64,000 nt of DNA from Rhizobium viscosum (GTDB lineage: Bacteria > Pseudomonadota > Alphaproteobacteria > Rhizobiales > Rhizobiaceae), in the NCBI RefSeq assembly GCF_014873945.1, contig NZ_JADBEC010000001.1, forward strand, positions 992,001 to 1,056,000. Reading direction: 5' to 3'. Position numbers and translations under genes: made by a program. The notes below the pieces were generated by a model. It worked only from the letters and a program-made list of their open reading frames with translations. It did no database searches and was not told the DNA's origin. Positions 56,148 to 64,000 of this stretch are shown here, in pieces; the stretch's first letter is position 1, and each line of letters begins with the position of its first letter.

Positions 56148-57980
56148 ATGCGGCAGAGATTTGTCACCCGTCTCCTTTCGAGCGCAGCCCTGGCGGCAGT
56201 GCTTTCGCTCGGCGGGATCGGCGGTGTGAGTGCCGAAGACGCGGCTAAGGCGGATGATGCCGGCAAGACCGTGACTTTCGATCCGGACAGCGTCACCACT
56301 TTCTCGGGCGCGTTTCTCGCTGCCCGCACGGCCGATGTGGACCACGACTATCCGACGGCGATCGAGCTCTACAAGAAAGCCTTGCAAATCGAGCCGGGCA
56401 ATCCGGAAATCCGCCAGCGCCTGATGATCTCGCTGCTCTTGAACGGCGACATCAAGGACGGCGTGAAATATGCCAACGACCTGAAGAGCGACCCGACCGT
56501 CGAGCGGATTACCACGATCGTGCGCGGCATGGATGCGATGCGCCGCGGCGAGTTCAAGACGGCGGAATCGATCCTGAAATATGACGGGCCCAACGATCTC
56601 GACCGCATGATGAACGACCTCCTGCTGGCCTGGGCGCGTGTCGGCGCCGGCCGCGGCAAGGAAGGGCTCGCCATGGTCGAGAAGATGAAGGGACCGGACT
56701 GGGTCCGCATCTTCCAGAACTACAATGCCGGTGCGATCGCGATCGTCAACGGCGACGTCAAATCTGCCCGCCAGCATCTCAATGATGCTGTGCTGGACAA
56801 GGAAGGCGGCGCAACGGCACCCGACACGTTCATGCGCGCCATCATGGCGCTCGCACGCCTCGAAGCCTCGCAGGGCAACAAGCAGAAGGCGCTCGACGCT
56901 GTCTCGGTCGGCGACAACCTGCTGCCGAACTACACGCCGCTGAACGCGCTGCGCGACAGTATCGAAAAGGGCGAAAAGCAGGAACAGCAGGTCAAGAGTG
57001 CGGAAGAAGGTGCGGCCGGCGTGCTGTTTTCGGTCGGCGGCGCGCTGAACCGTGACGGCGCCGAAGACATTGTTTCGCTCTATCTGCAGACGGCCAACGC
57101 GCTTGATCCGAACAGTGCCGACACGCTGGTTCTGCTCGGCGGCATTGCCGAAAAGCAGAACCAGATGGACCGGGCGATTGCGCTTTACCAGAAGGTGCCG
57201 GCGAATTCGCCGATGCGCCGCATCTCCGAGCTGCAGCTGGGCCTCGCGCTCGCGCAAGGCGGCAAGGTGGACGAAGCCCGCAAGCACCTTCAGGCGCTGA
57301 TCGCTTCCGACCCGAAGGATGTCAGGAGCTATCTTGCCTATGGCAGCGTGCTTTCCGACGCCAAGGACTATCAGGCGATGGCCGACAATTACGACAAGGC
57401 CGTCGAAGTGATCGGGCCGCTGCCGGGCCGCGCAGACTGGAGCGTCTTCTTCCAGCGCGGCATCGCTTATGAGCGGCTGAAGAAGTGGGACCAGGCGGAG
57501 CCGAATTTCCGCAAGGCGCTCGACCTCAATCCGAACCAGCCGCAGGTTCTCAACTATCTCGGCTATTCCTGGATCGACATGAACCGCAACCTCGATGAAG
57601 GCCTTGAGATGATCAAGAAGGCCGTCGAGCTGCGTCCTGACGACGGTTACATCATTGACTCGCTCGGCTGGGCCTATTTCCGTCTCAACCGTTACAACGA
57701 TGCCGTTGATGAGCTGGAGCGTGCTGCGCAGATCAAGGCTGGCGACGCGACGATCAACGACCATCTCGGCGATGCCTACTGGCGTGTCGGCCGCGAGCTG
57801 GAAGCCGTCTATCAGTGGAACCGAGCACTGGCCTCCGAACCAGAGGAAGCGGCGATTCCGAAGATAAAGGAAAAGGTCGCCAATGGCCTGCCTGCACAGG
57901 ATGACGACTCCAAGACCGTCGACAAGAAGCAGCCGGACCCGCAGCCGGTAACGCCGCCGCCGGTCGACAAGAAATCCTGA
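56148..57980 (+). CDS. Exported tetratricopeptide repeat protein
   Basis: A 610-residue protein with signal peptide (about 1-30) and TPR units along most of its length, clearest near YPTAIELYKKALQIEPGNPEI (about 67-87), DQAEPNFRKALDLNPNQP and YNDAVDELERAAQIKAGD (about 510-530). The C-terminal 25 residues are Asp/Lys/Pro-rich and unstructured. It probably acts as an assembly scaffold in the periplasm or at the membrane. ATG 56148 has GAAGAAAGG upstream. ispE follows after six bases. Confidence 0.9.
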   Translation: MRQRFVTRLLSSAALAAVLSLGGIGGVSAEDAAKADDAGKTVTFDPDSVTTFSGAFLAARTADVDHDYPTAIELYKKALQIEPGNPEIRQRLMISLLLNGDIKDGVKYANDLKSDPTVERITTIVRGMDAMRRGEFKTAESILKYDGPNDLDRMMNDLLLAWARVGAGRGKEGLAMVEKMKGPDWVRIFQNYNAGAIAIVNGDVKSARQHLNDAVLDKEGGATAPDTFMRAIMALARLEASQGNKQKALDAVSVGDNLLPNYTPLNALRDSIEKGEKQEQQVKSAEEGAAGVLFSVGGALNRDGAEDIVSLYLQTANALDPNSADTLVLLGGIAEKQNQMDRAIALYQKVPANSPMRRISELQLGLALAQGGKVDEARKHLQALIASDPKDVRSYLAYGSVLSDAKDYQAMADNYDKAVEVIGPLPGRADWSVFFQRGIAYERLKKWDQAEPNFRKALDLNPNQPQVLNYLGYSWIDMNRNLDEGLEMIKKAVELRPDDGYIIDSLGWAYFRLNRYNDAVDELERAAQIKAGDATINDHLGDAYWRVGRELEAVYQWNRALASEPEEAAIPKIKEKVANGLPAQDDDSKTVDKKQPDPQPVTPPPVDKKS

Positions 57981-57986
57981 GGCCGC

Positions 57987-58880
57987 ATGCCTGACATGGG
58001 CATGCCACTTTCCGTGACAGGCGACTTTGCCGTTACCGAAGATGCCTGCGCAAAAATCAATCTGGCCCTGCATGTGACGGGCCAGAGGCCTGACGGCTAC
58101 CACCTTCTTGAAATGCTGGTGACATTTGCGCGCCATGGCGACCGGCTGGGCTTTGCGCCTGCCGATGCCGATGATTTCACGCTTTCCGGCCAGTTCGCCG
58201 ACGTGCTTGCCGATGACCCCGGCACCAATCTGGTGCTGAAGGCGCGTGACCTGTTGCGAGAAACGGCAGGTGATGCTCCGCCCGTGCGCATCCATCTGGA
58301 AAAGAATCTGCCGGTCGCTTCCGGAATCGGCGGCGGCTCTGCCGATGCGGCCGCGACGCTGCGCGGGCTGATGCGCCTGTGGGGCGTGACGCTTCCCGCT
58401 GAGACCGTTGCCGCCCTCGCGCTGAAGCTTGGGGCCGACGTGCCGATGTGCCTGAAAAGCACGCCACTGATTGCCCGCGGTATCGGTGAACAGATAGAGA
58501 CCGCCGATGCCCTGCCCTCCTTCGCCATGGTGCTCGCCAATCCGTTGAAAAGCGTTTCCACGCCCGAGATCTTCCAGCGGCTTGTCACCAAGAACAATCC
58601 TCCGCTCGTCCTGAAGAAGACGCAGCACTGGATGGAAGCCATACGGGCGACACGCAATGATCTTGAGATGCCGGCGCGGGAACTGGTTCCCGAAATCGCC
58701 GAGATTTCAAACATGCTCGCGGCAGAAGGCGCGCTTTTCACCCGCATGTCCGGCTCTGGCGCGACCTGCTTCGGCATTTTCGAGACACCCGTTGCTGCGC
58801 TGCGCGCCGCTGAGCGTCTTCACGCGGCCCGCCCGGACTGGTATTTCCAGTCGACCGAGACTTTCGCAGGAGGTGCATGA
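57987..58880 (+). CDS. ispE: 4-diphosphocytidyl-2-C-methyl-D-erythritol kinase
   Basis: A 297-residue GHMP kinase that phosphorylates the 2-hydroxyl of CDP-methylerythritol in the MEP pathway. AKINLALHVTGQRPDGYHLLE near 21-41 and the ATP loop VASGIGGGSADAAATLRGL near 110-128 are diagnostic; KLGADVPMCL and the terminal GSGATCFGIFE near 252-262 agree. Starts at 57987, 57996 and 58002 are all ATG; the first is given. It overlaps the ribosome binding site of moaB. Confidence 0.95.
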   Translation: MPDMGMPLSVTGDFAVTEDACAKINLALHVTGQRPDGYHLLEMLVTFARHGDRLGFAPADADDFTLSGQFADVLADDPGTNLVLKARDLLRETAGDAPPVRIHLEKNLPVASGIGGGSADAAATLRGLMRLWGVTLPAETVAALALKLGADVPMCLKSTPLIARGIGEQIETADALPSFAMVLANPLKSVSTPEIFQRLVTKNNPPLVLKKTQHWMEAIRATRNDLEMPARELVPEIAEISNMLAAEGALFTRMSGSGATCFGIFETPVAALRAAERLHAARPDWYFQSTETFAGGA

Positions 58881-59431
58881 TGGCAGGCCTGGATGAAAAA
58901 CGAGCTTTTATACCCCTCGGCATTGCGGTTCTGACCGTTTCGGATACGCGTACGCTGGCGGACGACAAATCCGGCGACACGCTGGTGGCACGGATTGCGG
59001 AAGCCGGACATCAGCTGGTCGACCGCGACATCGTGCCTGACGACCGCGAGAGAATCACCGCACGCGTGCGCGCCTGGACGGAAGCCAAGGAGATCGACGT
59101 CGTCATCACCACGGGTGGGACCGGCTTCACCGGCCGCGACGTGACACCCGACGCGTTGGAACCGCTCTTCGAAAAGAGGATGGACGGGTTTTCGGCCGTG
59201 TTCCACCGCATTTCCTACGACAAGATCGGAACCTCGACGATCCAGTCGCGCGCCACGGCAGGTGTTGCCAACGCCACCTTCATCTTCGTGCTGCCGGGCT
59301 CGCCCGGCGCCTGCAAAGATGCGTGGGACGGCATATTGAAGGCGCAGCTCGACTACCGGCAGATGCCCTGCAATTTCGTGGAGATCATGCCGCGCCTGGA
59401 CGAGCACCTCAAGCGCGGCGCGACGAAATAG
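58880..59431 (+). CDS. moaB: Molybdenum cofactor biosynthesis protein B
   Basis: A 183-residue MoaB/MogA-type protein that binds molybdopterin and, in MoaB-like enzymes, adenylylates it. TTGGTGFTGRDVTPDAL near 75-91 and LPGSPGACKDAW near 138-149 are the family motifs. ATG 58880, six bases after AGGAGG, is preferred to ATG 58877; it overlaps the ispE stop. Molybdenum enzymes are not in this window. Confidence 0.92.
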   Translation: MAGLDEKRAFIPLGIAVLTVSDTRTLADDKSGDTLVARIAEAGHQLVDRDIVPDDRERITARVRAWTEAKEIDVVITTGGTGFTGRDVTPDALEPLFEKRMDGFSAVFHRISYDKIGTSTIQSRATAGVANATFIFVLPGSPGACKDAWDGILKAQLDYRQMPCNFVEIMPRLDEHLKRGATK

Positions 59432-59454
59432 GCTGGCTGCGACAGCGGTTTCCT

Positions 59455-59769
59455 CTATGTCGCGAGGCCCGGCAGGGCGGGCATCGTTTCCCAGCTGTCA
59501 CCTGATAGCAGCACGCAGCTTATGCCGTGAACATCCGTGACGACGAGCGTCCAGGTGCCGCTTTCAGCGGCATAGACCTCGAGAATGGCGTTCTGGTTGA
59601 TCAGTCCGACTGCCGTCAGCTTTTCAGCAAAGTTGCTGTCCAGGAATTTGACGATCTCGGATCGGCCTGCGCAACTGCGCATCATCTGCGATGCTGCCGG
59701 ATGCGGATGCGCGATCAGCGATGTCGTCAATATGGCGGCCAGCAGGCCTTGGACCATATTGCGTAGCAT
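59455..59769 (-). CDS. Small exported hypothetical protein
   Basis: A 104-residue protein with signal peptide (about 1-28). The mature part has two cysteines (MRSCAGRSEI and ISCVLLSGDSW) that could form a disulfide. Similar short rhizobial proteins keep a C..C pattern with a VVTDVHG-like turn, but I do not recognise a named family. A strong AAGGAGG site precedes ATG 59769. Convergent with moaB. Confidence 0.7.
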   Translation of the reverse strand: MLRNMVQGLLAAILTTSLIAHPHPAASQMMRSCAGRSEIVKFLDSNFAEKLTAVGLINQNAILEVYAAESGTWTLVVTDVHGISCVLLSGDSWETMPALPGLAT

Positions 59770-59947
59770 GACGCACCTCCTTTCGCCGGAATCCCGGCAG
59801 AAGAGGAGATTTTCGCTGACCTGCTCTGCCGTTCACCGGCATTCCATGGCCATCCGTTGCGAAGCGAGGCGCTTCGGCGGCGCCATAGCCAGATTATAGC
59901 GCGAAATCCTATTGGGCGCCATCTTTTCGCAATATCGAGGAGTGCAG

Positions 59948-60466
59948 CTATCGCGCGGCGCGGGCGACCCAGGAGGGAATCAATTCGCTGGAGAGCTGGC
60001 GTGGCTTCTGTGCCTTGACGAATTCTGTAAGGCGCATGCCGCTCTTTGCAACTGAAATGGCAAGTTTCTTCGGCATGAGCAAGCCCAGTTCCAGCGGCGG
60101 CCTGGCACGGCCAACGCGCTGGAAAAAAGGGCGGCGATAACCTCGGGAGGCAGTAAAGCGCGCCGAGACCTTATTCAAGGCCACATATTCCGAGACTTCG
60201 TCGATCCAGCCCGCCTGAGGTCTTGCGCCCGGCTCGACGAAGAGCAGCCATTCGCCGCGAGCGGAGCGGATGATGTCCTTGATATCCCACTGCGAATGGA
60301 AACGGCAGCCGGCGGCATCCGCCACCCGCGAGGTGCCGTCGCGTGAGCCGTGATCAAGCACGACCACGTCGCTGACGAGACCTTCCACGGCGCCTGCCAC
60401 CAATACCGATAGAGTCTGGGCCAGTTCAGGTTCCTGATCCTGGCATTCAAGAACGACAGTCAACAT
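59948..60466 (-). CDS. Glycosyltransferase family 2-like protein
   Basis: A 172-residue protein with a GT2-like N-terminus: MLTVVLECQDQEPELAQTL, VVVLDHGSRDGTSRVADAAG near 39-58 and an EWLLFVEPGARPQAGWIDE stretch near 76-94 in place of a DxD site. At this length it is a short form without the usual acceptor domain, so it may be an inactive or regulatory relative. ATG 60466 is chosen; the frame continues upstream but without family features. Divergent from the radical SAM gene. Confidence 0.75.
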   Translation of the reverse strand: MLTVVLECQDQEPELAQTLSVLVAGAVEGLVSDVVVLDHGSRDGTSRVADAAGCRFHSQWDIKDIIRSARGEWLLFVEPGARPQAGWIDEVSEYVALNKVSARFTASRGYRRPFFQRVGRARPPLELGLLMPKKLAISVAKSGMRLTEFVKAQKPRQLSSELIPSWVARAAR

Positions 60467-60605
60467 TGCCTGTTTATAGAGCGCCGCACAAAATTTTGCC
60501 AGCACCACTTTCCTCATTTTGTTCTTGCATTGTTCTCTTTTTATAGATAGGAATATAATCATCAAAACGAGCGGGATCGAGCGTTTTCCGCCGCTGGAGA
60601 ATCCG

Positions 60606-61763
60606 ATGAGACCACAGTCCCTTGCAGGGCAGGCCGCATTTGCGCCTGCCAATACGGCGGATATTGCCGACGCGATGATCGCGGCCTCGGGGCTGCGCAT
60701 AGAGGTTGACCGGCGGCGTGGCCGCGGCGCGGGGCTGAACCCGAGCGGCCGCTTCGAACCGACCCAGCGCGAGGCCTTCGATGATGGCTGGCAGACGATT
60801 GAGGAACTGCCGCCCTTCAAGACGGATGTGCAGATCGAGAAGCCGCGCACGGCGATCACCCGCAACGAGTCCCCCGATCTTTCCTTCGACCGGTCGATCA
60901 ATCCCTATCGTGGCTGCGAGCATGGCTGCATCTACTGTTTCGCCCGGCCGACACATGCCTATATGGGTCTCTCGGCGGGGCTGGATTTCGAAAGCAAGCT
61001 TTTTGCCAAGCCGGACGCGCCGAAGCTTCTGGAGCGCGAGCTCGCCAAGCCTGGCTACAAGGTCCGCGTCATCGCGATCGGCACCAACACCGATCCCTAC
61101 CAGCCGATCGAGAAGGAATGGCGCATCATGCGGCAGATCCTCGACGTGCTGAACAAGGCGAACCACCCGGTTGCGATCGTCACCAAGTCGGCGATGATCC
61201 TGCGCGATCTCGATATTCTCACGGAGATGGCGGCGAAGAACATCGTGCGTGTCGGTATTTCGGTCACGACGCTCGATCGCAAGCTTGCGCGCCTGATGGA
61301 GCCGCGGGCCTCGACGCCGACGCGCAGGCTGGAGGCGATCCGTGGGCTTTCCGAGGCCGGTGTGCGCACATCAGTGATGGCTGCGCCGATTATCCCGGCG
61401 CTCAACGATCATGAGCTGGAGCGTATTCTGGATGCTGCGAAGGCGGCAGGCGCAGGAGAGGCAAGTTATGTGCTGCTGCGGCTGCCGCTGGAAGTGAGTC
61501 CGCTGTTCCGCGACTGGTTGCTGCAGAATTATCCTGATCGCTATCGTCACGTCATGTCGCTGGTGCGCTCGATGCGTGGCGGCAAGGATTATGACGCCGA
61601 GTTCGGCAAACGCATGAAAGGTGCCGGCCCCTACGCGTGGCAAATCGCCCGACGCTTCGAGATGGCGGCAAAGCGGCTGGAGTTGACCCGTCGAAGCCTT
61701 GCCTTGCGCGACGATCTCTTCGTGCCGCCAAATGGAAGCGGCGTGCAGCTTTCGTTGCTTTGA
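60606..61763 (+). CDS. PA0069 family radical SAM protein
   Basis: A 385-residue radical SAM enzyme. The iron-sulfur cysteines are Cys104, Cys108 and Cys111 in NPYRGCEHGCIYCFARPTH, the SplB-like spacing. The later part holds SVTTLDRKLARLMEPRASTP near 234-253, typical of this uncharacterised group near spore photoproduct lyase. ATG 60606 follows a CTGGAG site. The 140-base gap to the divergent glycosyltransferase gene is AT-rich and must hold promoters. Confidence 0.88.
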   Translation: MRPQSLAGQAAFAPANTADIADAMIAASGLRIEVDRRRGRGAGLNPSGRFEPTQREAFDDGWQTIEELPPFKTDVQIEKPRTAITRNESPDLSFDRSINPYRGCEHGCIYCFARPTHAYMGLSAGLDFESKLFAKPDAPKLLERELAKPGYKVRVIAIGTNTDPYQPIEKEWRIMRQILDVLNKANHPVAIVTKSAMILRDLDILTEMAAKNIVRVGISVTTLDRKLARLMEPRASTPTRRLEAIRGLSEAGVRTSVMAAPIIPALNDHELERILDAAKAAGAGEASYVLLRLPLEVSPLFRDWLLQNYPDRYRHVMSLVRSMRGGKDYDAEFGKRMKGAGPYAWQIARRFEMAAKRLELTRRSLALRDDLFVPPNGSGVQLSLL

Positions 61764-61777
61764 CTGCTTATTTTCAC

Positions 61778-61823
61778 GCAATTCCGAAAACGCAAAACCG
61801 TGATGCACTTTTGCTGGAATTGC
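61778..61823. repeat. RIME-like palindrome module
   Basis: Between the radical SAM gene and rnhB lie nested arms: outer GCAATTCC (61778-61785) / GGAATTGC (61816-61823), inner GCAAAA (61792-61797) / TTTTGC (61809-61814). The core GCAAAACCG..CACTTTTGC is the same as in the second palindrome of the element at 15464-15508, so the two are related copies. The other palindrome of the full element is not seen here. Confidence 0.6.
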
Positions 61824-61987
61824 TCTTGAGCTTGCGTAAGGCCTGAAGAAGACCTGCCCTGCGTCTTCTGTCTTGCGCAATTCCCGCGGATGGCCCTGAC
61901 CGCACCATCCGTCGGACTGCCCCCGGCCGTCGCCGCCCTGATCCGGGGGCTTGCAGGAAATCGGGTTGGCGTGCGAGGTTCAACCGC

Positions 61988-62680
61988 ATGAAACGTCGCA
62001 CGTCACCCGATTCTCCTCTGCTTTTTGAAGAGTTCCCCCTCGTGCCGGATTTCCGGCTGGAGCTGAAGGCTCGCAAGGCCGGCCACTGGCCTGTCGCAGG
62101 CGCCGATGAAGCCGGACGCGGACCGCTGGCAGGCCCTGTCGTTGCTGCAGCCGTGATCCTCGATCCCAAGCGTATTCCTGAGGGCCTCAACGATTCCAAA
62201 CAGCTTTCGGCGCAGAAGCGCGAGGAGCTCTTCGTCCAAATTCTTGCGACCGCTACGGTTTCCATCGCCTCATCCAGTTCGACACGCATCGACGAAACCG
62301 ATATCCGCAAGGCAAGCCTCGACGCCATGCGCCGCGCGATCTGCGGCCTTTCCGTACCAGCAAGCTATGTGCTGACGGACGGGCTAGACGTGCCGGCAGG
62401 GCTCGACTGCCCCGGGCAGGCCGTGGTGAAGGGTGACGCGCGATCTGTTTCGATCGCCGCCGCGTCTATCGTGGCGAAGGTGACTCGCGACCGAATGATG
62501 GCGCGCGCACATCTGGTGTTTCCCGAATATGGTTTTGCTGCTCATGTCGGATATGGCACGACGCAGCATCGCTCCGGCATCGAGAAGCACGGACCGTGCT
62601 CGCTGCACCGGATGAGCTTCCGGCCGCTCCGCAAGGACGGCGTCGTGGGAGATGTGAATGGAGAGATGCTGGAGGATTAG
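61988..62680 (+). CDS. rnhB: Ribonuclease HII
   Basis: A 230-residue endonuclease that cuts the RNA strand of RNA-DNA hybrids and single ribonucleotides in DNA. The active site has Asp40 and Glu41 in [13 protein letters not shown], then LTDGLDVP near 128 and the C-terminal [20 protein letters not shown] near 149-168. An N-terminal extension of about 30 residues is present. A 5-prime region of 224 bases contains the RIME-like palindrome. Confidence 0.95.
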   Translation: MKRRTSPDSPLLFEEFPLVPDFRLELKARKAGHWPVAGADEAGRGPLAGPVVAAAVILDPKRIPEGLNDSKQLSAQKREELFVQILATATVSIASSSSTRIDETDIRKASLDAMRRAICGLSVPASYVLTDGLDVPAGLDCPGQAVVKGDARSVSIAAASIVAKVTRDRMMARAHLVFPEYGFAAHVGYGTTQHRSGIEKHGPCSLHRMSFRPLRKDGVVGDVNGEMLED

Positions 62681-62862
62681 GCTCCAGCCAGATATCCGTC
62701 GCGTTTCGCTGTAAGCCACCGGGATGGTAACTGTCAAAGACGCTTCATTGCCGTACCGGCATGGGGCGGTAAAAGCTTCCAAAACGAGCTATCCGTTATT
62801 CGCGGCGCTGCCCATCACAAGTTTAGATATCACGCCAAACACAACAGCACCGCCAAAAGCAG

Positions 62863-62888
62863 AAAAGCCCCGCTGAGGCGAGGCTTTT
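62863..62888 (-). terminator. Rho-independent terminator of atpF
   Basis: Stem AAAAGCC (62863-62869) / GGCTTTT (62882-62888) extended inward by CGC/GCG after one mismatch, loop TGAG. On the minus strand it is followed by CTGCTTTTGG, 21 bases after the atpF stop. Confidence 0.82.
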
Positions 62889-62909
62889 CCAATCCTATAG
62901 CGCTACAGC

Positions 62910-63401
62910 TCAGTTCAGACGGGTCTTCACTTCGCCGACGGCCTGACCGAAGAGTTCGGACTGAACCTTGCCATCAGCCTGCTTGCCGATAACGGATTCA
63001 GCGGCTGCAATGGCGAGATCGACTGCAGCAGAGCGAACAGCCTTCATTGCGTCGGCTTCAGCCTGCTTGATCTTCTGCTCGGACAGCGCCGTGCGGTTGG
63101 CGACGAATTCTTCCGTCTTCTTCTTCGCCTCGGCGGTCAGCATTTCAGCTTCGCGCTCGGCAGCTGCAACAATGTGAGCGGCTTCGGCCTCAGCTTCCTT
63201 GCGCTTGCGCTGATATTCAGCGAGCAGGTGCTGGGCCTCTTCGCGCAGACGCTTGGCTTCCGCCAACTCGTTGCGGATCTGGTCGGCGCGGTCGTCAAGC
63301 GACTTCGCCATCATGCCCGGAACCTTCAGATAGACGACCAGCGCCAGGAAGAGAACGAGGCCAACGAAGGCGAAGAAAGTTGCATCAAAAGCAAATTCCA
63401 T
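62910..63401 (-). CDS. atpF: ATP synthase F0 subunit b
   Basis: A 163-residue subunit with a single N-terminal membrane helix (about 9-27, FFAFVGLVLFLALVVYL) and a long Ala/Glu/Lys-rich coiled coil that forms the peripheral stalk of the F1F0 ATP synthase. It follows the b' gene by three bases, the usual alphaproteobacterial pair order atpF'-atpF. The C-terminal end QAVGEVKTRLN is typical. The terminator after it marks the end of the operon. Confidence 0.95.
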   Translation of the reverse strand: MEFAFDATFFAFVGLVLFLALVVYLKVPGMMAKSLDDRADQIRNELAEAKRLREEAQHLLAEYQRKRKEAEAEAAHIVAAAEREAEMLTAEAKKKTEEFVANRTALSEQKIKQAEADAMKAVRSAAVDLAIAAAESVIGKQADGKVQSELFGQAVGEVKTRLN

Positions 63402-63404
63402 CGA

Positions 63405-64000
63405 TCAAGCCTCCTTCTTGGCGGCTGCAACGGCAGCGGTGACATCAGACTGGGCAGCGGAGCTGCCGACGAGTTGCTCGACAACCGCTGCTGCGGTTTC
63501 CTCGGCGATGGCACCGACATCGGCAAAAGCCTTTGCCTTCACATCGGCGATGCGGGCCTCGGCAGCCTTCAGCTTTTCGGTCAGGCTTGCCTCGACGGCG
63601 CGGCGGTCTTCCTCGGCCTTGACCTTGGCGGCATCACGAGCGGCAGTGCCGATCGAATTCGCCTTGGTGCGGGCAGCGGCAAGCTCACCTTCATAGGTTG
63701 CGACGGCGGCGTCGGCCTCAGCCTTCAAGCGGCCGGCTTCTTCGACATCCTGCGAGATGCGGTTGTGACGCTGCTCGAGGATGGAGCCGATGCGCGGGGC
63801 AATGACCTTTTGCATGAGCAGGTAGAAAATGACAAACGTAATCACCAGCCACAGAAGCTGGGATGCATAGGTCGACGAATCGAAAGGCGGGAAAGGCCCA
63901 CGCGCGTGCTCGCCTTCGGCGACGCCGGTCTCGGTATGAACCTCGCCGGCAGCCGGAGCGGCATGCGCATCCGTCGCGGTTCCCGCCGGTGCCTCTTCAG
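63405..64000 (-). CDS. atpG: ATP synthase F0 subunit b' (5' end outside window)
   Basis: The frame is open to the window edge, so the start is missing; at least 197 residues are present. The N-terminal Ala/Glu-rich and Pro-rich part ([23 protein letters not shown]) precedes the membrane helix [18 protein letters not shown], then the coiled coil with [19 protein letters not shown]. This is the second stalk subunit b' used with b in alphaproteobacteria. A GTG inside the membrane helix (63845) is not a real start because the helix and extension are continuous. Confidence 0.93.
   Translation of the reverse strand, partial: EEAPAGTATDAHAAPAAGEVHTETGVAEGEHARGPFPPFDSSTYASQLLWLVITFVIFYLLMQKVIAPRIGSILEQRHNRISQDVEEAGRLKAEADAAVATYEGELAAARTKANSIGTAARDAAKVKAEEDRRAVEASLTEKLKAAEARIADVKAKAFADVGAIAEETAAAVVEQLVGSSAAQSDVTAAVAAAKKEA

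Noticed and set aside
56145..58628. An 827-codon open frame on the minus strand over the TPR protein and ispE
   Set aside because: It spans two well-supported genes on the other strand, including ispE with full motifs.

Overview
The window is about 64 kb of ordinary alphaproteobacterial chromosome with a rhizobial character, most likely Rhizobium or a close relative in the Rhizobiaceae. This rests on the high GC content, BA14K, DUF1217 and Atu4866-type proteins known mainly from Rhizobiales, two split b-type ATP synthase subunits (b and b'), a class I methyl-accepting protein ending in a xWxxF tether, and palindromic intergenic elements of the RIME type. I see no rRNA, tRNA, insertion sequence, prophage or CRISPR array. 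Gene density is high and no gene is plainly broken.

Layout. 1-12.4 kb: deacetylase, xseB, a short-chain dehydrogenase, pirin, dxs, a small SDR/Atu4866 operon divergent from an AraC regulator, a chemoreceptor, tlyA and an RNA m5U methyltransferase, then an ArsR/SRPBCC pair. 12.7-22 kb: enoyl-CoA hydratase and acyl-CoA dehydrogenase, a RIME element, a CorA/ZntB transporter, a BA14K protein, a glycine-betaine demethylase-type Rieske oxygenase, a Sua5-type tRNA enzyme and an FAD-linked 2-hydroxyacid dehydrogenase. 22-26 kb: one giant protein built of about ten DUF1217-like units. 26-37 kb: ubiA, an OmpV-like porin, a histidine phosphatase with a changed active-site residue, cfa, tex, glyS, tautomerase/LysR, DUF523. 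37-41.3 kb: two tandem chemoreceptors with different Cache sensor domains but a practically identical 1.2-kb signalling half. 41.6-49.4 kb: an exported protein, purD, and an envelope cluster (two DUF2207 proteins, LemA) that encloses an EPSP synthase unlike the usual CP4-like rhizobial enzyme. 49.5-54.8 kb: a kinase-like protein coupled to glyQ, a small membrane protein, an S49 peptidase, mntH with a Fur-type palindrome, and a methyltransferase/DUF2007 pair. 54.9-64 kb: polyprenyl diphosphate synthase, a TPR protein, ispE, moaB, a glycosyltransferase-like protein, a radical SAM protein, rnhB, and the atpF/atpF' genes, the last cut by the window edge.

How the genes connect. Four genes serve isoprenoid and quinone supply (dxs, ispE, the polyprenyl synthase, ubiA). 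xseB, rnhB and tex serve DNA and RNA upkeep; tlyA, the m5U methyltransferase, Sua5, glyS and glyQ serve translation. Three chemoreceptors indicate a motile, sensing lifestyle. The points most worth a second look are the DUF1217 repeat protein, the tandem receptors with a homogenised signalling half, the LemA/DUF2207/EPSP synthase cluster, the histidine phosphatase lacking its second catalytic histidine, and the two facing, widely separated glycyl-tRNA synthetase genes.
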